Below, one piece after another: positions 1 through 8,458 of a stretch of 18,784 nt of DNA. The notes beneath the pieces were generated by a model. That model was not told the DNA's origin, did no database searches, and saw nothing but the letters and a program-made list of their open reading frames with translations. Origin of the DNA: Lachnospiraceae bacterium UBA4381 (GTDB lineage: Bacteria > Bacillota > Clostridia > Lachnospirales > Lachnospiraceae); assembly GCA_002391105.1 (NCBI GenBank), contig DGRT01000019.1, positions 1 to 18,784 on the forward strand. The letters run 5' to 3'. Position numbers and translations under genes: made by a program. Within the stretch, counting starts at the first letter, position 1. Every line of letters begins with the position of its first letter.

Positions 1-1
1 T

Positions 2-397
2 GAAGGAAATGCAGACTATGAGCCTCAGGGTAAATGGTATCAGGATGATACTGGCTGGTGGTACGAAGATGAAAGTGGATGGTATCCTGTTGAAAGATGG
101 CAGAAGATAGATGGAAAGTGGTACTACTTCACATGTGACGGCTACATGGACTATTCAGAATATAGAGATGGCTACTGGCTTGGAGCAGACGGCGCATGGG
201 ATGAAAGAAACTACGGCGGAAAATGGTATATTGAATCTGATAAATTCTGGTATCAGGATGAAAGCGGATGGAGACCATATAGTCAGTGGCTGTGGATCAA
301 CTGGAAATGCTACTACTTTGATTCTGATGGATATAGAGTAAGAAATCAGTATATAGATGGCTACTGGGTAAATAATGATGGCGAATGGGAGCCATAA
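2..397 (+). CDS. C-terminal part of a cell-wall-binding repeat protein (5' truncated)
   Basis: The reading frame is open from the window edge and ends at TAA 395-397, giving 131 residues with no start inside the window. The visible part is built of short W/Y/G/D-rich units such as GKWYYF, GWWYEDESGW, KCYYFDSDGY and DGYWVNNDG. This is the pattern of the choline/glucan (cell wall) binding repeat families related to PF01473, which anchor secreted enzymes or adhesins to surface polymers. At least three imperfect units can be seen. The catalytic or adhesive part, and the signal peptide expected for such a protein, would lie upstream and cannot be seen. The repeat type is clear; the function of the whole protein is unknown. 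It ends about 50 bases before a strong hairpin terminator, so it closes its own transcription unit. Confidence 0.8.
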   Translation, partial: EGNADYEPQGKWYQDDTGWWYEDESGWYPVERWQKIDGKWYYFTCDGYMDYSEYRDGYWLGADGAWDERNYGGKWYIESDKFWYQDESGWRPYSQWLWINWKCYYFDSDGYRVRNQYIDGYWVNNDGEWEP

Positions 398-450
398 AGA
401 CTTCATAAAAAGAAATACACAAAAATTAAAGTAGCGTACTAAAGATATTT

Positions 451-498
451 AAATAATCAGTTAAAACTTCTCATCGAGATAGTTTTAACTGATTATTT
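451..498 (+). terminator. Long AT-rich hairpin, probable intrinsic terminator
   Basis: Bases 451-468 and 481-498 form a perfect 18-bp inverted repeat. The intervening bases can extend the stem (469-472 TCTC with 476-479 GAGA, loop ATC, one bulge). A T-rich run follows (499-505, tattt-like). It lies 54 bases after the stop of the repeat protein and well before the next promoter. The stem is unusually long and AT-rich, so it might work in both directions. Confidence 0.75.
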
Positions 499-642
499 TA
501 ATTTAATGAGAGCGAATTAAATAAAGAATAGAGTGAATCTGTTTTCAAAGTTTATAAAGATAACATCTAAATATTTGCTTGAAAATCCGTAAGAGATTAA
601 TAAAAAAACATGAAAACTGGAATAGTAACCTTTAACAATATA

Positions 643-676
643 TGGTATAATAAAACGGTTTGTGGGCTGATATAAT
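643..676 (+). promoter_or_regulatory. Candidate promoter region with two extended -10 elements
   Basis: TGGTATAAT at 643-651 is a perfect extended -10 (TGn plus TATAAT). A second one, TGATATAAT, lies 25 bases further at 668-676. Neither has a convincing -35 box 17 bases upstream, as is usual when the extended TG motif is present. Transcription from the first would start near 658 and leave a leader of about 90 bases before the ATG at 750. Assignment to the downstream operon is by position. Confidence 0.55.
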
Positions 677-701
677 CGTTACCGTTTGCAAAGCAATCAG
701 C
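653..701 (+). repeat. Overlapping inverted repeats around the predicted transcription start
   Basis: AAACGGT (653-659) is the exact reverse complement of ACCGTTT (681-687). GCTGAT (666-671) is the reverse complement of ATCAGC (696-701), and TTGC aaa GCAA (686-696) can form a small inner hairpin. The first pair straddles the predicted start site and the second -10 box. The elements could be an operator or a folded leader; the sequence does not decide between them. Confidence 0.45.
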
Positions 702-749
702 TAACCCGAACGAATCAAAGCAGCTTTTATTTAGGGATGTAAAGGTCAT

Positions 750-2363
750 ATGGCTGAGGAATATACATTAATTGATGACATAATTAAAAATCATGGGGAG
801 AGAATCCTGAATCTCCGGAAGTTCTATCCTTTCTTTACACTGGCAGAGGGAACCTTTAACCAGTACAAGGATGGAAGGTTCCGCTTTCTTGATATGGGCT
901 ACATCACGCTTGCGGTTCTGAGATACTTCATTAATGAGAATAACTTCAGCGATACCCCTGTCAAATATAAGGGCTATGAAAGATTCTGTATGGAGCTGTT
1001 GCGGAGGGATTTTGATATAAAGCTAAGAAGGGCTGATATTCAGAATCTGTCTGTTGCCGGAGACGATACAGCTCAGGAACGCAGTAACCTGTCTGAGGAA
1101 AGAATCTTCACTGAGCAGGAGATGAAGGAACTTGTCAGGTATATATTTGACAAGATCAGGAATAACGGGCGGGCTTTTGAATTTGGCTTCTATGATCCTG
1201 CGAAGAAGAAGACCGGAGTTGCCCGTGTCAGACTGATCGATAGTATAGTAAGAGAAAATGAGGTCGATTATACCATTACAGAGGATGGGATAGAATTCTA
1301 TCTGACCACCAAGGAAGTACGTGACGAGAGCCGTATTAATATGGATCAGCTTCTATTGGAAAAGCTTATCAGATCAGAGAATTTCCATGGAAGTCTGGAT
1401 GTTATAGAGAGGATAAATATAGAAGTAAAGGCGCTGGACAAGAAACGTGAAGAGGTGGTTCAGCTTCTTCTATCTGATGTGCATGCAGGTACTGCTGCTG
1501 TGGATGAATATATGGACAGTGTGGCTATCTGGTTTGCAGAGGAAAGAAAGTCCTTTGCCAAGAACAGAGAACTGCTTGATAAGGCTGTTTCCAGGTTGAG
1601 CTATGGTGATACCTCGCAGACTGCAAGAGATATAACCAGACTTCAGAATATGCTTAAGCTTACGATTGAAAGTCATAGCGAGCTGATACAGAAGGCGGCA
1701 GAGCTGTCCAGATTCTCTGATGAAATGGTACGAAGAAGCAGAACCAGAAGCCTTAGAACCTCCTTTGACTATGAGGCACTGCTGGGGAGGATTATAAGAG
1801 AGGGAAGACCGGACGTTCTGGAAATGTTCGCTGCTCCTTTTCTGCTTCCGAGAAGAGATAAGTCTCTGGCTGTCAGCACCATAGATAATATAATACTGCA
1901 GAAAACCGGAGATTCATTAAAGGGAGAGCAGAAGGAGAAGGAAGCTCCTGATCTTAACTTCAGATATGATGATGAAGTGCTTAGTGAGAATATGGGAATC
2001 AATTTCTCCAGGCTCTTTATGGAGCTTCTGGGACGTCTCAGAAGATGGGAGAGTCTTACGCTTCAGGAATATAATGCTATCCTGGAGGTGAAGTTCGGGC
2101 AGGATATCTATAGAAACAGAGATTATTATTCCTTCCTTACTCATCTTGCGGGAAAGACGAGTTATTCGGTCAAGTCCATCAGAAATGATGCGGAAACCTT
2201 TCTTGAAGAAATGGTACTTGAGTATATGCCGGAGGATGCTCTGGATGATTATATGGATATGAGCTTTGAGATAGAATTTACCGGAGATGAGATAACTCTT
2301 GGTGCCGGTGAGGATGACAGTGTAGCGAAGATTACCGGTATGACCTTCAGAGTTATATCGTGA
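750..2363 (+). CDS. JetA/MukF-like kleisin subunit candidate of a Wadjet-type SMC complex
   Basis: 537 residues, predicted soluble, with no signal peptide. In Wadjet (JetABCD) and MukBEF systems the gene before the small MukE/JetB subunit encodes the kleisin, which bridges the heads of the SMC dimer. Position and layout fit that role here. There is a globular N-terminal part (about residues 1-110, which could hold a winged helix), a long charged helical middle (about 200-370, with many E/K/R and L), and a compact C-terminal domain (from about residue 430, LTLQEYNAIL onward) ending in an acidic tail region. The start at 750 has only a modest site (AAAGG 741-745, 4 bases away; AGGGA 733-737 further back). 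The stop is followed after 34 bases by the next gene, so the two are probably cotranscribed and coupled. The kleisin call rests mainly on gene order and architecture; I cannot confirm a Pfam match (possibly the DUF5716/JetA type). Confidence 0.6.
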   Translation: MAEEYTLIDDIIKNHGERILNLRKFYPFFTLAEGTFNQYKDGRFRFLDMGYITLAVLRYFINENNFSDTPVKYKGYERFCMELLRRDFDIKLRRADIQNLSVAGDDTAQERSNLSEERIFTEQEMKELVRYIFDKIRNNGRAFEFGFYDPAKKKTGVARVRLIDSIVRENEVDYTITEDGIEFYLTTKEVRDESRINMDQLLLEKLIRSENFHGSLDVIERINIEVKALDKKREEVVQLLLSDVHAGTAAVDEYMDSVAIWFAEERKSFAKNRELLDKAVSRLSYGDTSQTARDITRLQNMLKLTIESHSELIQKAAELSRFSDEMVRRSRTRSLRTSFDYEALLGRIIREGRPDVLEMFAAPFLLPRRDKSLAVSTIDNIILQKTGDSLKGEQKEKEAPDLNFRYDDEVLSENMGINFSRLFMELLGRLRRWESLTLQEYNAILEVKFGQDIYRNRDYYSFLTHLAGKTSYSVKSIRNDAETFLEEMVLEYMPEDALDDYMDMSFEIEFTGDEITLGAGEDDSVAKITGMTFRVIS

Positions 2364-2397
2364 ACTAATTACAGGTGAAACAGTTTAGGAGTGTATA

Positions 2398-3102
2398 ATG
2401 GAAAAGAGTATGGAAAAGGCTCTGGATATATACAGCGTACTGGCAACAGGCAGAAATATATCAGCAAAGGATAAGGATACAGCAGAGTTATATGATACAT
2501 TTTACTCGGATTCAGAGGTGTATGATATAACTATGGGACTCTTGAAAAGACTGAATCTCAGACTTTATGAATATAATGAAACGATATTTATAACAGCGGG
2601 TTCAGGTAATAGAGTGTTTGGTTATACAAATGATGATCTGAAGAAGCTGCTGGGACTGAGACTTAATAAGGAACTGTATCTGGTTTACATAATATTTTAC
2701 GAATTTCTGCTGGAGTTCTATAAAACCTCAGATACATATCAGGTTAAGGACTATATCAGAGAGGATGAACTGATAGAAAAGGTAAGTAAGGAGCTGGGAC
2801 GCATCAGTGGAGATACACATATCATTACTAATGATGAAGACGAAGGCTCCATGATGGAAGTGGCTCTCCTCTGGGACAGCCTGCCTCCTATGATATCCGA
2901 AGATAAGGACAGGACCAAGGCTTCACGTGGTTCGAGACTGGGCTTCGTAAAGCTGACCTCCAATCTGCTCTCAGGTGAAGGCATCGTGACAGTAGTTGAC
3001 GATAGATTATATCCTACAGACCGTTTTCATGCTATAGCTGAGGGGTACTTTGAAGATAATGGCAGCATGATATATGCAGCTTTAAATAAGGACAGGGAAT
3101 AA
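2398..3102 (+). CDS. JetB/MukE-like small accessory subunit candidate (possibly DUF6063 type)
   Basis: 234 residues, soluble and acidic. In MukBEF and Wadjet operons the small gene between kleisin and SMC ATPase encodes a paired winged-helix protein (MukE/JetB) that binds the kleisin. Size, position and an alternating helix/strand pattern (about residues 1-130) agree with this. No catalytic motif is visible. The start is well supported: AGGAG at 2387-2391 stands 6 bases before ATG 2398. The stop TAA (3100-3102) overlaps the ribosome binding site of the next gene (AAGGAG 3101-3106), a sign of tight translational coupling with the SMC gene. The MukE/JetB assignment is inferred from synteny rather than from a recognised signature. 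Confidence 0.6.
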   Translation: MEKSMEKALDIYSVLATGRNISAKDKDTAELYDTFYSDSEVYDITMGLLKRLNLRLYEYNETIFITAGSGNRVFGYTNDDLKKLLGLRLNKELYLVYIIFYEFLLEFYKTSDTYQVKDYIREDELIEKVSKELGRISGDTHIITNDEDEGSMMEVALLWDSLPPMISEDKDRTKASRGSRLGFVKLTSNLLSGEGIVTVVDDRLYPTDRFHAIAEGYFEDNGSMIYAALNKDRE

Positions 3103-3112
3103 GGAGCATCTT

Positions 3113-6100
3113 ATGCCAAGTATTAATCGTATAAGAGTAAATAATGTTAAATATAATTTTGGAACTCAGGAATATGATGATTTTTCCATGAAGATGTATG
3201 GCCGTAATACACTTTACGATCTTGCAAATGGTGGTGGAAAGAGTGTTCTTATGCTGCTCTTAATGCAGAACCTTATTCCTAACTGTACGCTGGATGATAA
3301 GCAGCCTGTAGAAAAGCTTTTCAGGGATAACAGCAATACTGTTATTCATTCTCTTATAGAATGGAAGCTGGATCCTTCCGAAACAAGGGATGGACTTCGT
3401 TTTATGACAACAGGCTTTGCTGCCAAGAAGGCATCTACAGCAGAAATGGAGGCTGACTCCGAAGAGAAGGAAGGACAGTACGAAACTGCAAGAATAGAGT
3501 ATTTTAACTATGTTATATTCTATAGAGAGTACAATAAAAATGACATCATCAACCTTCCGCTTGAGAAGGAGGGGGAGCGTATATCCTATAAGGCTCTAAG
3601 AAATTATCTTCATGACCTGTCCCGTAATGATAAGAATCTGGTGGTACAGATATTTGACCGTAAAGGGGAATATCAGCGTTTCATAGCTGACTACGGGTTA
3701 TATGAAAGTCAGTGGGAGATAATCAGAGGCATTAACAAGACTGAAGGTCATGTGAGAACATATTTTGAAACTAATTACAAGACAACCAGAAAGGTTATAG
3801 AGGATCTTCTCATAGAAGAGATTATAGAGAAGGCATATCATACCAAGACGGAACGCGAAAGCGGGAAAACTGAAAGTACAGTTACGCTTCTTATGACTAT
3901 ACAGGAGGAACTTAAAACTCTGGCTGAGAAGAAGAAGGATATCCAGATGTATGACCATGAGTGCGAGCTGGTGGAGCTTCTGTCATCAAGAGTTGATTCA
4001 TTTATGGAGCTCTATAAGAGTCAGGAGAAGGTGGCTGAGGTCTGTGGAAGGGTTGCAAAGACTCTGGAGATAGAGAAAAATGAAAGAGAGCAAAAGCTTC
4101 AGGAGCTGAGCCGCAGGGTAGAACAGTCCCAGCAGGAGCTTAGCGCTGCTCTTGGGCTGTACGAGATACTTAAGATATATAAGGAGCTGAAGGTTTATCA
4201 GGATAAGAAGGAAGCTGCTGATAGAAACAGTCTTCTCGAAGAAAAACTGGAAAGTAAGATAGAGCATAGCCGCACCATACTTACGAATCTTCAGGCAAAT
4301 GCTGAATATCTGGAGCTGAGGAAGCATGAAGAGGAGCTGGAAAGACTGAAAAAAGACCGGGAAGAGCATGGAAGAGAAGAAAATGATATCTATGCAGTAA
4401 CAGCCAATATCCATGACAGGATTACTAAAGATATTGATGAGCTGAAGGGCAGGATAGATGAAGCCGAAAAGGATGTAGAGAAGCTGGAAGCTGAGCTAAG
4501 CCTGAATCAGAAAAAAAGAGCTGAGGCGGAGACTGAGATCGCCGTTATGGACAGCAGATGTGAATATGCAGATATTGAACTCAGTGAGCTAGAGAAAAGT
4601 GTTGCTGAACTGGGAGACGATATAGAGTATTCGCTTATGATAGATCCGGCGTCTTCCTATAAGGACAGGTCACAGCGTCTTGAAAAGGCAGAGAAGATAC
4701 TTGGTGAAAATGAGGATAGAAGAAAAGAAGCTCAGGAAAAGCTTGAAGCTGTTCAGGAGGAGTATCTTAAGAGAAGAAGTGAAGAGAGCGCTGCAAAGTC
4801 CAGACTTGAGGAGCTTAAGACGCTTTCTGAGCAGTACTTACGGATTAAACCCAAGTTTAATTCTATCTGTACTATTTATGCCGGCAGTACGGATGTAAGA
4901 CCGGAGGTGATTCTGGATAATCTGAGGGACAGAATATCAGGAAGTGTAATCAATATATATGAACTGAAAACCAGAGTTAAAGAGCTGGAGGCAAGGGAGC
5001 AGGAGATAAGAAATGGAAAGCTTATCTCTGAAACGGAAGGTATTAAGCAGGTGATAGATTATCTGTTTACCAGACACAGCAGTGATGCAATGTATGGAAT
5101 GGACTATCTGTCTGCGCTTCCGGAGGAGAGAAAGGAAAAGCTTCTGAAAAAGCTTCCGGGACTTCCGTTTGGTATAGTTGTCAGAAATCTTCGTGAACTG
5201 AAGGAGGATCCGGGACTCAAGGAAATAGATATAGATGAGCAGATTATACTCTATGACAGGGATATGCTTGAGAGTATAGATATATACCTCGGTGAAGGGG
5301 CGCATTTTATCAGGAGACAGCCTGAGTTTTTCCTTAGTCCCAAGAATCTTGACAGCAGACTGAGGATACTCGGAGGAGAACTGGATAATAAAAAAGAAGA
5401 GCTTAGAACTGCGGAGCAGATGCTGGAAACCCTGAATGAAGATATGGATTTTGTCAGAAGTCTTATAGAAAAGGATTATGCAGGGGCAGAGGCGGAAAAA
5501 AGGGAACTCGAGGATACATTGGAACGCCTGGATACCGTAGTTAAGGAGCTGGCTGAGAAAGAACAGTCCTATAAGAATACTCTTATAAAGCTGGAGGAGG
5601 AGTCTGAGGAGATCAGTCTGAGCATCAGGAAATATCAGTCTGAGCTGATAAGTCTCAGTAAGCTGGTTTCTGTTCAGGATAGAGAAGACAGCATCCTGAA
5701 GGAAAAGGACCGCTTCATTAAGGGCAAGAACAGGGCAAAGGAGATACTGGATGAGCTGAGAGAGAAGGATGCGGAAGCAGAGTCTGAGCTTAAGCTTAAA
5801 AGAGTAAGTCTTGATGGCATGAAACAGCGTAGGGATGAGATACTTTTCAAGTGGGAGAATAAATATGCCGCATACTATATAGAGGTTTCTTATGAAAAGT
5901 CTGATATGGATATGCAGGAGCTGGAAAGAACATTTGACACCCTTATCGGAGGAGCAGGCGGTAATATATCGGGAGAGAAGGAGAAGCTTCTGATGGATAC
6001 CCTTGCTCAGTCAATAGATAAAGGCTACAGGGCTATCCGGGAGCTGGGCGTTGATATTAATGATCTAAGAAATAAAGACAGAGAGATACTTCCTGTAAGC

Positions 6101-7522
6101 GATGCTGTTATTAGTGAACTGAGAAATGAGATAGCAGGTCTGAGGGGAGAGGCTGACAAGGTTAAGGCAGACAGGATACGTCAGTTAAATGAGCTTGCAA
6201 AGCTTGAGGGTAGTATAGAGTATGCAAGAACCAGACTGATCGGCGAGCATGGAGAGGAAGCGCTGAAAAGACTGGATAATCTGGAAGAGGAATATACCAG
6301 AGATATCAGTAATTCTTTGGAAAAAGCCGCTCTTATTACTGAGGAGAAGAAGCAGGCTGTGGCAAGATGTCAGGCTGAAGAGAAAGCATTTAACAGTAAG
6401 ATAAGAGGAAATGATGATCTTCTCAGAATGGCGTCCAGAATAGTGGAAGAGGCGTCTGTTGATACTGATAATCTGAGCGTTATAGAAGGGGATGACCTGA
6501 GGGAAATCTTTGAAACAAATCTTGTGGAGTATGATAAGATTTCCAAATCCCTCGAAAGAGCAAAGTCTGATATAATGAAGGTCAAGCTCCGTGTATATGA
6601 GACCTTGAATGAGATGGGCGCCATTCAGCTTGCGGCTTCCATCAGGGATGATGTAAATATACCGAATAACAGAGCAGAGGCTGAGGGGCTTAGAGAACGC
6701 CTTAAGTCTCTGACGGATATTATCATTCTGGAGAGAGACAGGATAGAGAAGAGCCTGGACAGCATGGAGAAGCTGAAGGAAAACTTCGTCAGCCAATGTG
6801 TTGAAAGATGTCTGGATGTGAAGTCTGAACTGGATAAGCTCAGCCGTCTGTCTGAGATTACTCTGGATAATGAGAAGATACAGATGATAAGACTGTCCAT
6901 ACCATATGTGAAAGAGGAATTCATCGAAGAACGTATGTCCCAGTATATCGACCATCTGGTTGAAGATCTGGATAAGAAGGAAAATGATGCTGAAAGGCAG
7001 AAGGAGCTGAGCGTAAAGCTGGCTATGAAGAAGCTGTTCTCAGTAATAGTCAGTGATATGTCCAAGATTAAGCTGCAGCTTTATAAGAGGGAAAGAATCA
7101 AGGAGCAGAGCAGATATCTCAGATATGAGGAAGCGGTTGGAAGTACCGGTCAGTCTCAGGGTATATATATCCAGTTCCTGATTTCAATCATCAATTATAT
7201 TTCCGGTATGTATATGACTGCCGGAAGTGAGAAGAGATCCAAGACACTGTTTATAGACAATCCCTTTGGAGCGGCTAAGGATATCTACATCTGGGAACCT
7301 ATATTCAGTCTGCTGGCTGAGAATAATTGTCAGCTTATAGTTCCTGCCAGGGGAGCAACGCCTGAGATAACAGGAAGATTTGATATTAATTATGTGCTTG
7401 GACAGCAGATGAAGAGTGGAAAAACTACTACGGTTGTAGTAAGCTACAGCAGCAAGACAAAGGGTGAGGAGCTGGAATACAAGGCTCTGGATTATGAACA
7501 GGCAACCTTTGATTTTGTATAG
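3113..7522 (+). CDS. JetC/MukB-like SMC-type ATPase
   Basis: 1469 residues with the full plan of an SMC-like ATPase. An N-terminal head carries Walker A N39-GGG-K43-S44, preceded by L37-A38 where many P-loops have Gly. Very long heptad-rich E/K/L coiled coil runs over about residues 290-640. A hinge-like globular segment poor in heptads covers about 640-745 (GLPFGIVVRNLRELKEDPG region), followed by returning coiled coil to about 1340. The C-terminal head has an ABC-signature-like STGQSQG (1344-1350) and Walker B TLFID1382. In canonical ABC ATPases the residue after the Walker B Asp is the catalytic Glu; here it is Asn1383 (DNPFG). Such proteins dimerise and use ATP to extrude DNA loops, with the kleisin and JetB/MukE partners encoded just upstream. 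In Wadjet this recognises small circular DNA. The start has AAGGAG 6 bases upstream. The SMC class is certain; a Wadjet role rather than a chromosomal one is inferred. Confidence 0.85.
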   Translation: MPSINRIRVNNVKYNFGTQEYDDFSMKMYGRNTLYDLANGGGKSVLMLLLMQNLIPNCTLDDKQPVEKLFRDNSNTVIHSLIEWKLDPSETRDGLRFMTTGFAAKKASTAEMEADSEEKEGQYETARIEYFNYVIFYREYNKNDIINLPLEKEGERISYKALRNYLHDLSRNDKNLVVQIFDRKGEYQRFIADYGLYESQWEIIRGINKTEGHVRTYFETNYKTTRKVIEDLLIEEIIEKAYHTKTERESGKTESTVTLLMTIQEELKTLAEKKKDIQMYDHECELVELLSSRVDSFMELYKSQEKVAEVCGRVAKTLEIEKNEREQKLQELSRRVEQSQQELSAALGLYEILKIYKELKVYQDKKEAADRNSLLEEKLESKIEHSRTILTNLQANAEYLELRKHEEELERLKKDREEHGREENDIYAVTANIHDRITKDIDELKGRIDEAEKDVEKLEAELSLNQKKRAEAETEIAVMDSRCEYADIELSELEKSVAELGDDIEYSLMIDPASSYKDRSQRLEKAEKILGENEDRRKEAQEKLEAVQEEYLKRRSEESAAKSRLEELKTLSEQYLRIKPKFNSICTIYAGSTDVRPEVILDNLRDRISGSVINIYELKTRVKELEAREQEIRNGKLISETEGIKQVIDYLFTRHSSDAMYGMDYLSALPEERKEKLLKKLPGLPFGIVVRNLRELKEDPGLKEIDIDEQIILYDRDMLESIDIYLGEGAHFIRRQPEFFLSPKNLDSRLRILGGELDNKKEELRTAEQMLETLNEDMDFVRSLIEKDYAGAEAEKRELEDTLERLDTVVKELAEKEQSYKNTLIKLEEESEEISLSIRKYQSELISLSKLVSVQDREDSILKEKDRFIKGKNRAKEILDELREKDAEAESELKLKRVSLDGMKQRRDEILFKWENKYAAYYIEVSYEKSDMDMQELERTFDTLIGGAGGNISGEKEKLLMDTLAQSIDKGYRAIRELGVDINDLRNKDREILPVSDAVISELRNEIAGLRGEADKVKADRIRQLNELAKLEGSIEYARTRLIGEHGEEALKRLDNLEEEYTRDISNSLEKAALITEEKKQAVARCQAEEKAFNSKIRGNDDLLRMASRIVEEASVDTDNLSVIEGDDLREIFETNLVEYDKISKSLERAKSDIMKVKLRVYETLNEMGAIQLAASIRDDVNIPNNRAEAEGLRERLKSLTDIIILERDRIEKSLDSMEKLKENFVSQCVERCLDVKSELDKLSRLSEITLDNEKIQMIRLSIPYVKEEFIEERMSQYIDHLVEDLDKKENDAERQKELSVKLAMKKLFSVIVSDMSKIKLQLYKRERIKEQSRYLRYEEAVGSTGQSQGIYIQFLISIINYISGMYMTAGSEKRSKTLFIDNPFGAAKDIYIWEPIFSLLAENNCQLIVPARGATPEITGRFDINYVLGQQMKSGKTTTVVVSYSSKTKGEELEYKALDYEQATFDFV

Positions 7523-7557
7523 GAGTTGAACAAAACAGCAGGCAGGTTATATTATTT

Positions 7558-8427
7558 ATGTATATTATTAATTCACAAAATATTCTGACTCCTCAGAATG
7601 GTCTGAATATATATGTGGGAAGAACGGAGGACTCCATACTTCTGAATGCAGGGCGTGCCCAGGATCCGCTGGATATAGGTGTCAAGAAGGATGCACCTCA
7701 GCATCTTGCAAGAATACTCAAGTCCCGCAGAAAACCGGGGATGATTGTAATGGGTAATCTTGGAGATCCCTATTCGGAGTATGAAGAAGAGTATAAGCTT
7801 ACAAGAGAGTGTCTTAAGATTATTGAAAACTATGACCATGGTGTGCTAATATCTACAAAGCGCCGGGGAATAGAAAGAGATATAGATATACTGAAGGGTA
7901 TCTCCTCCAAAACCAAATGTGTGGTGGAGATTACATTTCCGGCTATGTCAGATGGAAGACTTCGGCTGATAGATGGAGCCCAGACTATGAGACTTCGTGA
8001 GAGAATGGATCTGGTAAAGCTTCTGAGGGAGGAGCATATAGATGTTCTGGCAACATTTTATCCGCTGGTTCCATATGTGAATGACTCCCTTTACGATCTG
8101 CAGGATATGATCGAAATCATGGCTGAAAATGGTGTGGTAAGATTTGATCTGTCTGATCTGAGGCTTGCGATAGCGAAAGCGGAAAGAGGGTTCTTCTATC
8201 AGGAGTATAAGAAACGTTTTCCTAAAGAGTATGAGAGGTTTGTGGAGAGATGTCAAGAAGCACCGGAGCTTCTTCCGGAGGATCATAAGGAGCTTCTTGC
8301 CCAGCTCACAAAGCTCTGCGAAGAACATGGTATCATATGTGATTCCAGGAAGATACGTGACTGGAAAAGAAAATATGAGAATAAACAGGTAGGACAGCAG
8401 ATGTCAATTAGTGATTTTCCTGCATAG
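7558..8427 (+). CDS. Degenerate SPL-type radical SAM protein lacking the Fe-S cysteines
   Basis: 289 residues. Along its whole length it follows the SPL-family radical SAM proteins as I remember them: SQNILTPQNGLNIY at the start (family: ILSPKNGMNIYRGC), then GNLGDPYSEYE (family: GTMSDPY), STKRRGIERDIDIL (family: TKSDRVLRDLDLL), TFYPLVPYVND (family: LSPILPFIND) and FFYQEYKKRFP. In the family the loop after NIY is GCxxGCxYC, whose Cys hold the [4Fe-4S] cluster that cleaves SAM. Here those positions are R22, S26 and L29, so no cluster and no radical chemistry is expected. The ORF is intact, so a retained non-enzymatic role (scaffold, ligand or nucleic acid binding) is more likely than decay. 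It begins 35 bases after jetC and may be read with it. The ATG at 7558 matches the family N-terminus, although its ribosome binding site is weak (GGCAGG 7541-7546). Confidence 0.75.
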   Translation: MYIINSQNILTPQNGLNIYVGRTEDSILLNAGRAQDPLDIGVKKDAPQHLARILKSRRKPGMIVMGNLGDPYSEYEEEYKLTRECLKIIENYDHGVLISTKRRGIERDIDILKGISSKTKCVVEITFPAMSDGRLRLIDGAQTMRLRERMDLVKLLREEHIDVLATFYPLVPYVNDSLYDLQDMIEIMAENGVVRFDLSDLRLAIAKAERGFFYQEYKKRFPKEYERFVERCQEAPELLPEDHKELLAQLTKLCEEHGIICDSRKIRDWKRKYENKQVGQQMSISDFPA

Positions 8428-8458
8428 GAAGCAGTTTGTTTAATAGAGGAGGATAATT

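Larger units (their letters stand above)
398..749 (+). other. Intergenic region upstream of the JetABC-like operon
   Basis: This stretch holds the terminator at 451-498, then about 140 AT-rich bases (505-640) in which I see no gene or clear motif. The promoter elements and inverted repeats at 643-701 follow, and then a leader of about 50 bases running to the ATG at 750. No ORF with a ribosome binding site was found on either strand. Confidence 0.7.

Noticed and set aside
3998..4414. 138-codon - strand open frame, hydrophobic and membrane-like
   Set aside because: Reverse complement of coiled-coil coding sequence, which produces F/L-rich false membrane proteins.
6185..6955. 256-codon open frame on the - strand inside the SMC gene
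   Set aside because: It lies wholly within a convincing coding gene with coiled-coil composition. The protein is I/L/H/F-rich, without recognisable motif, and is a mirror of AGA/GAG/CTG-rich codons.
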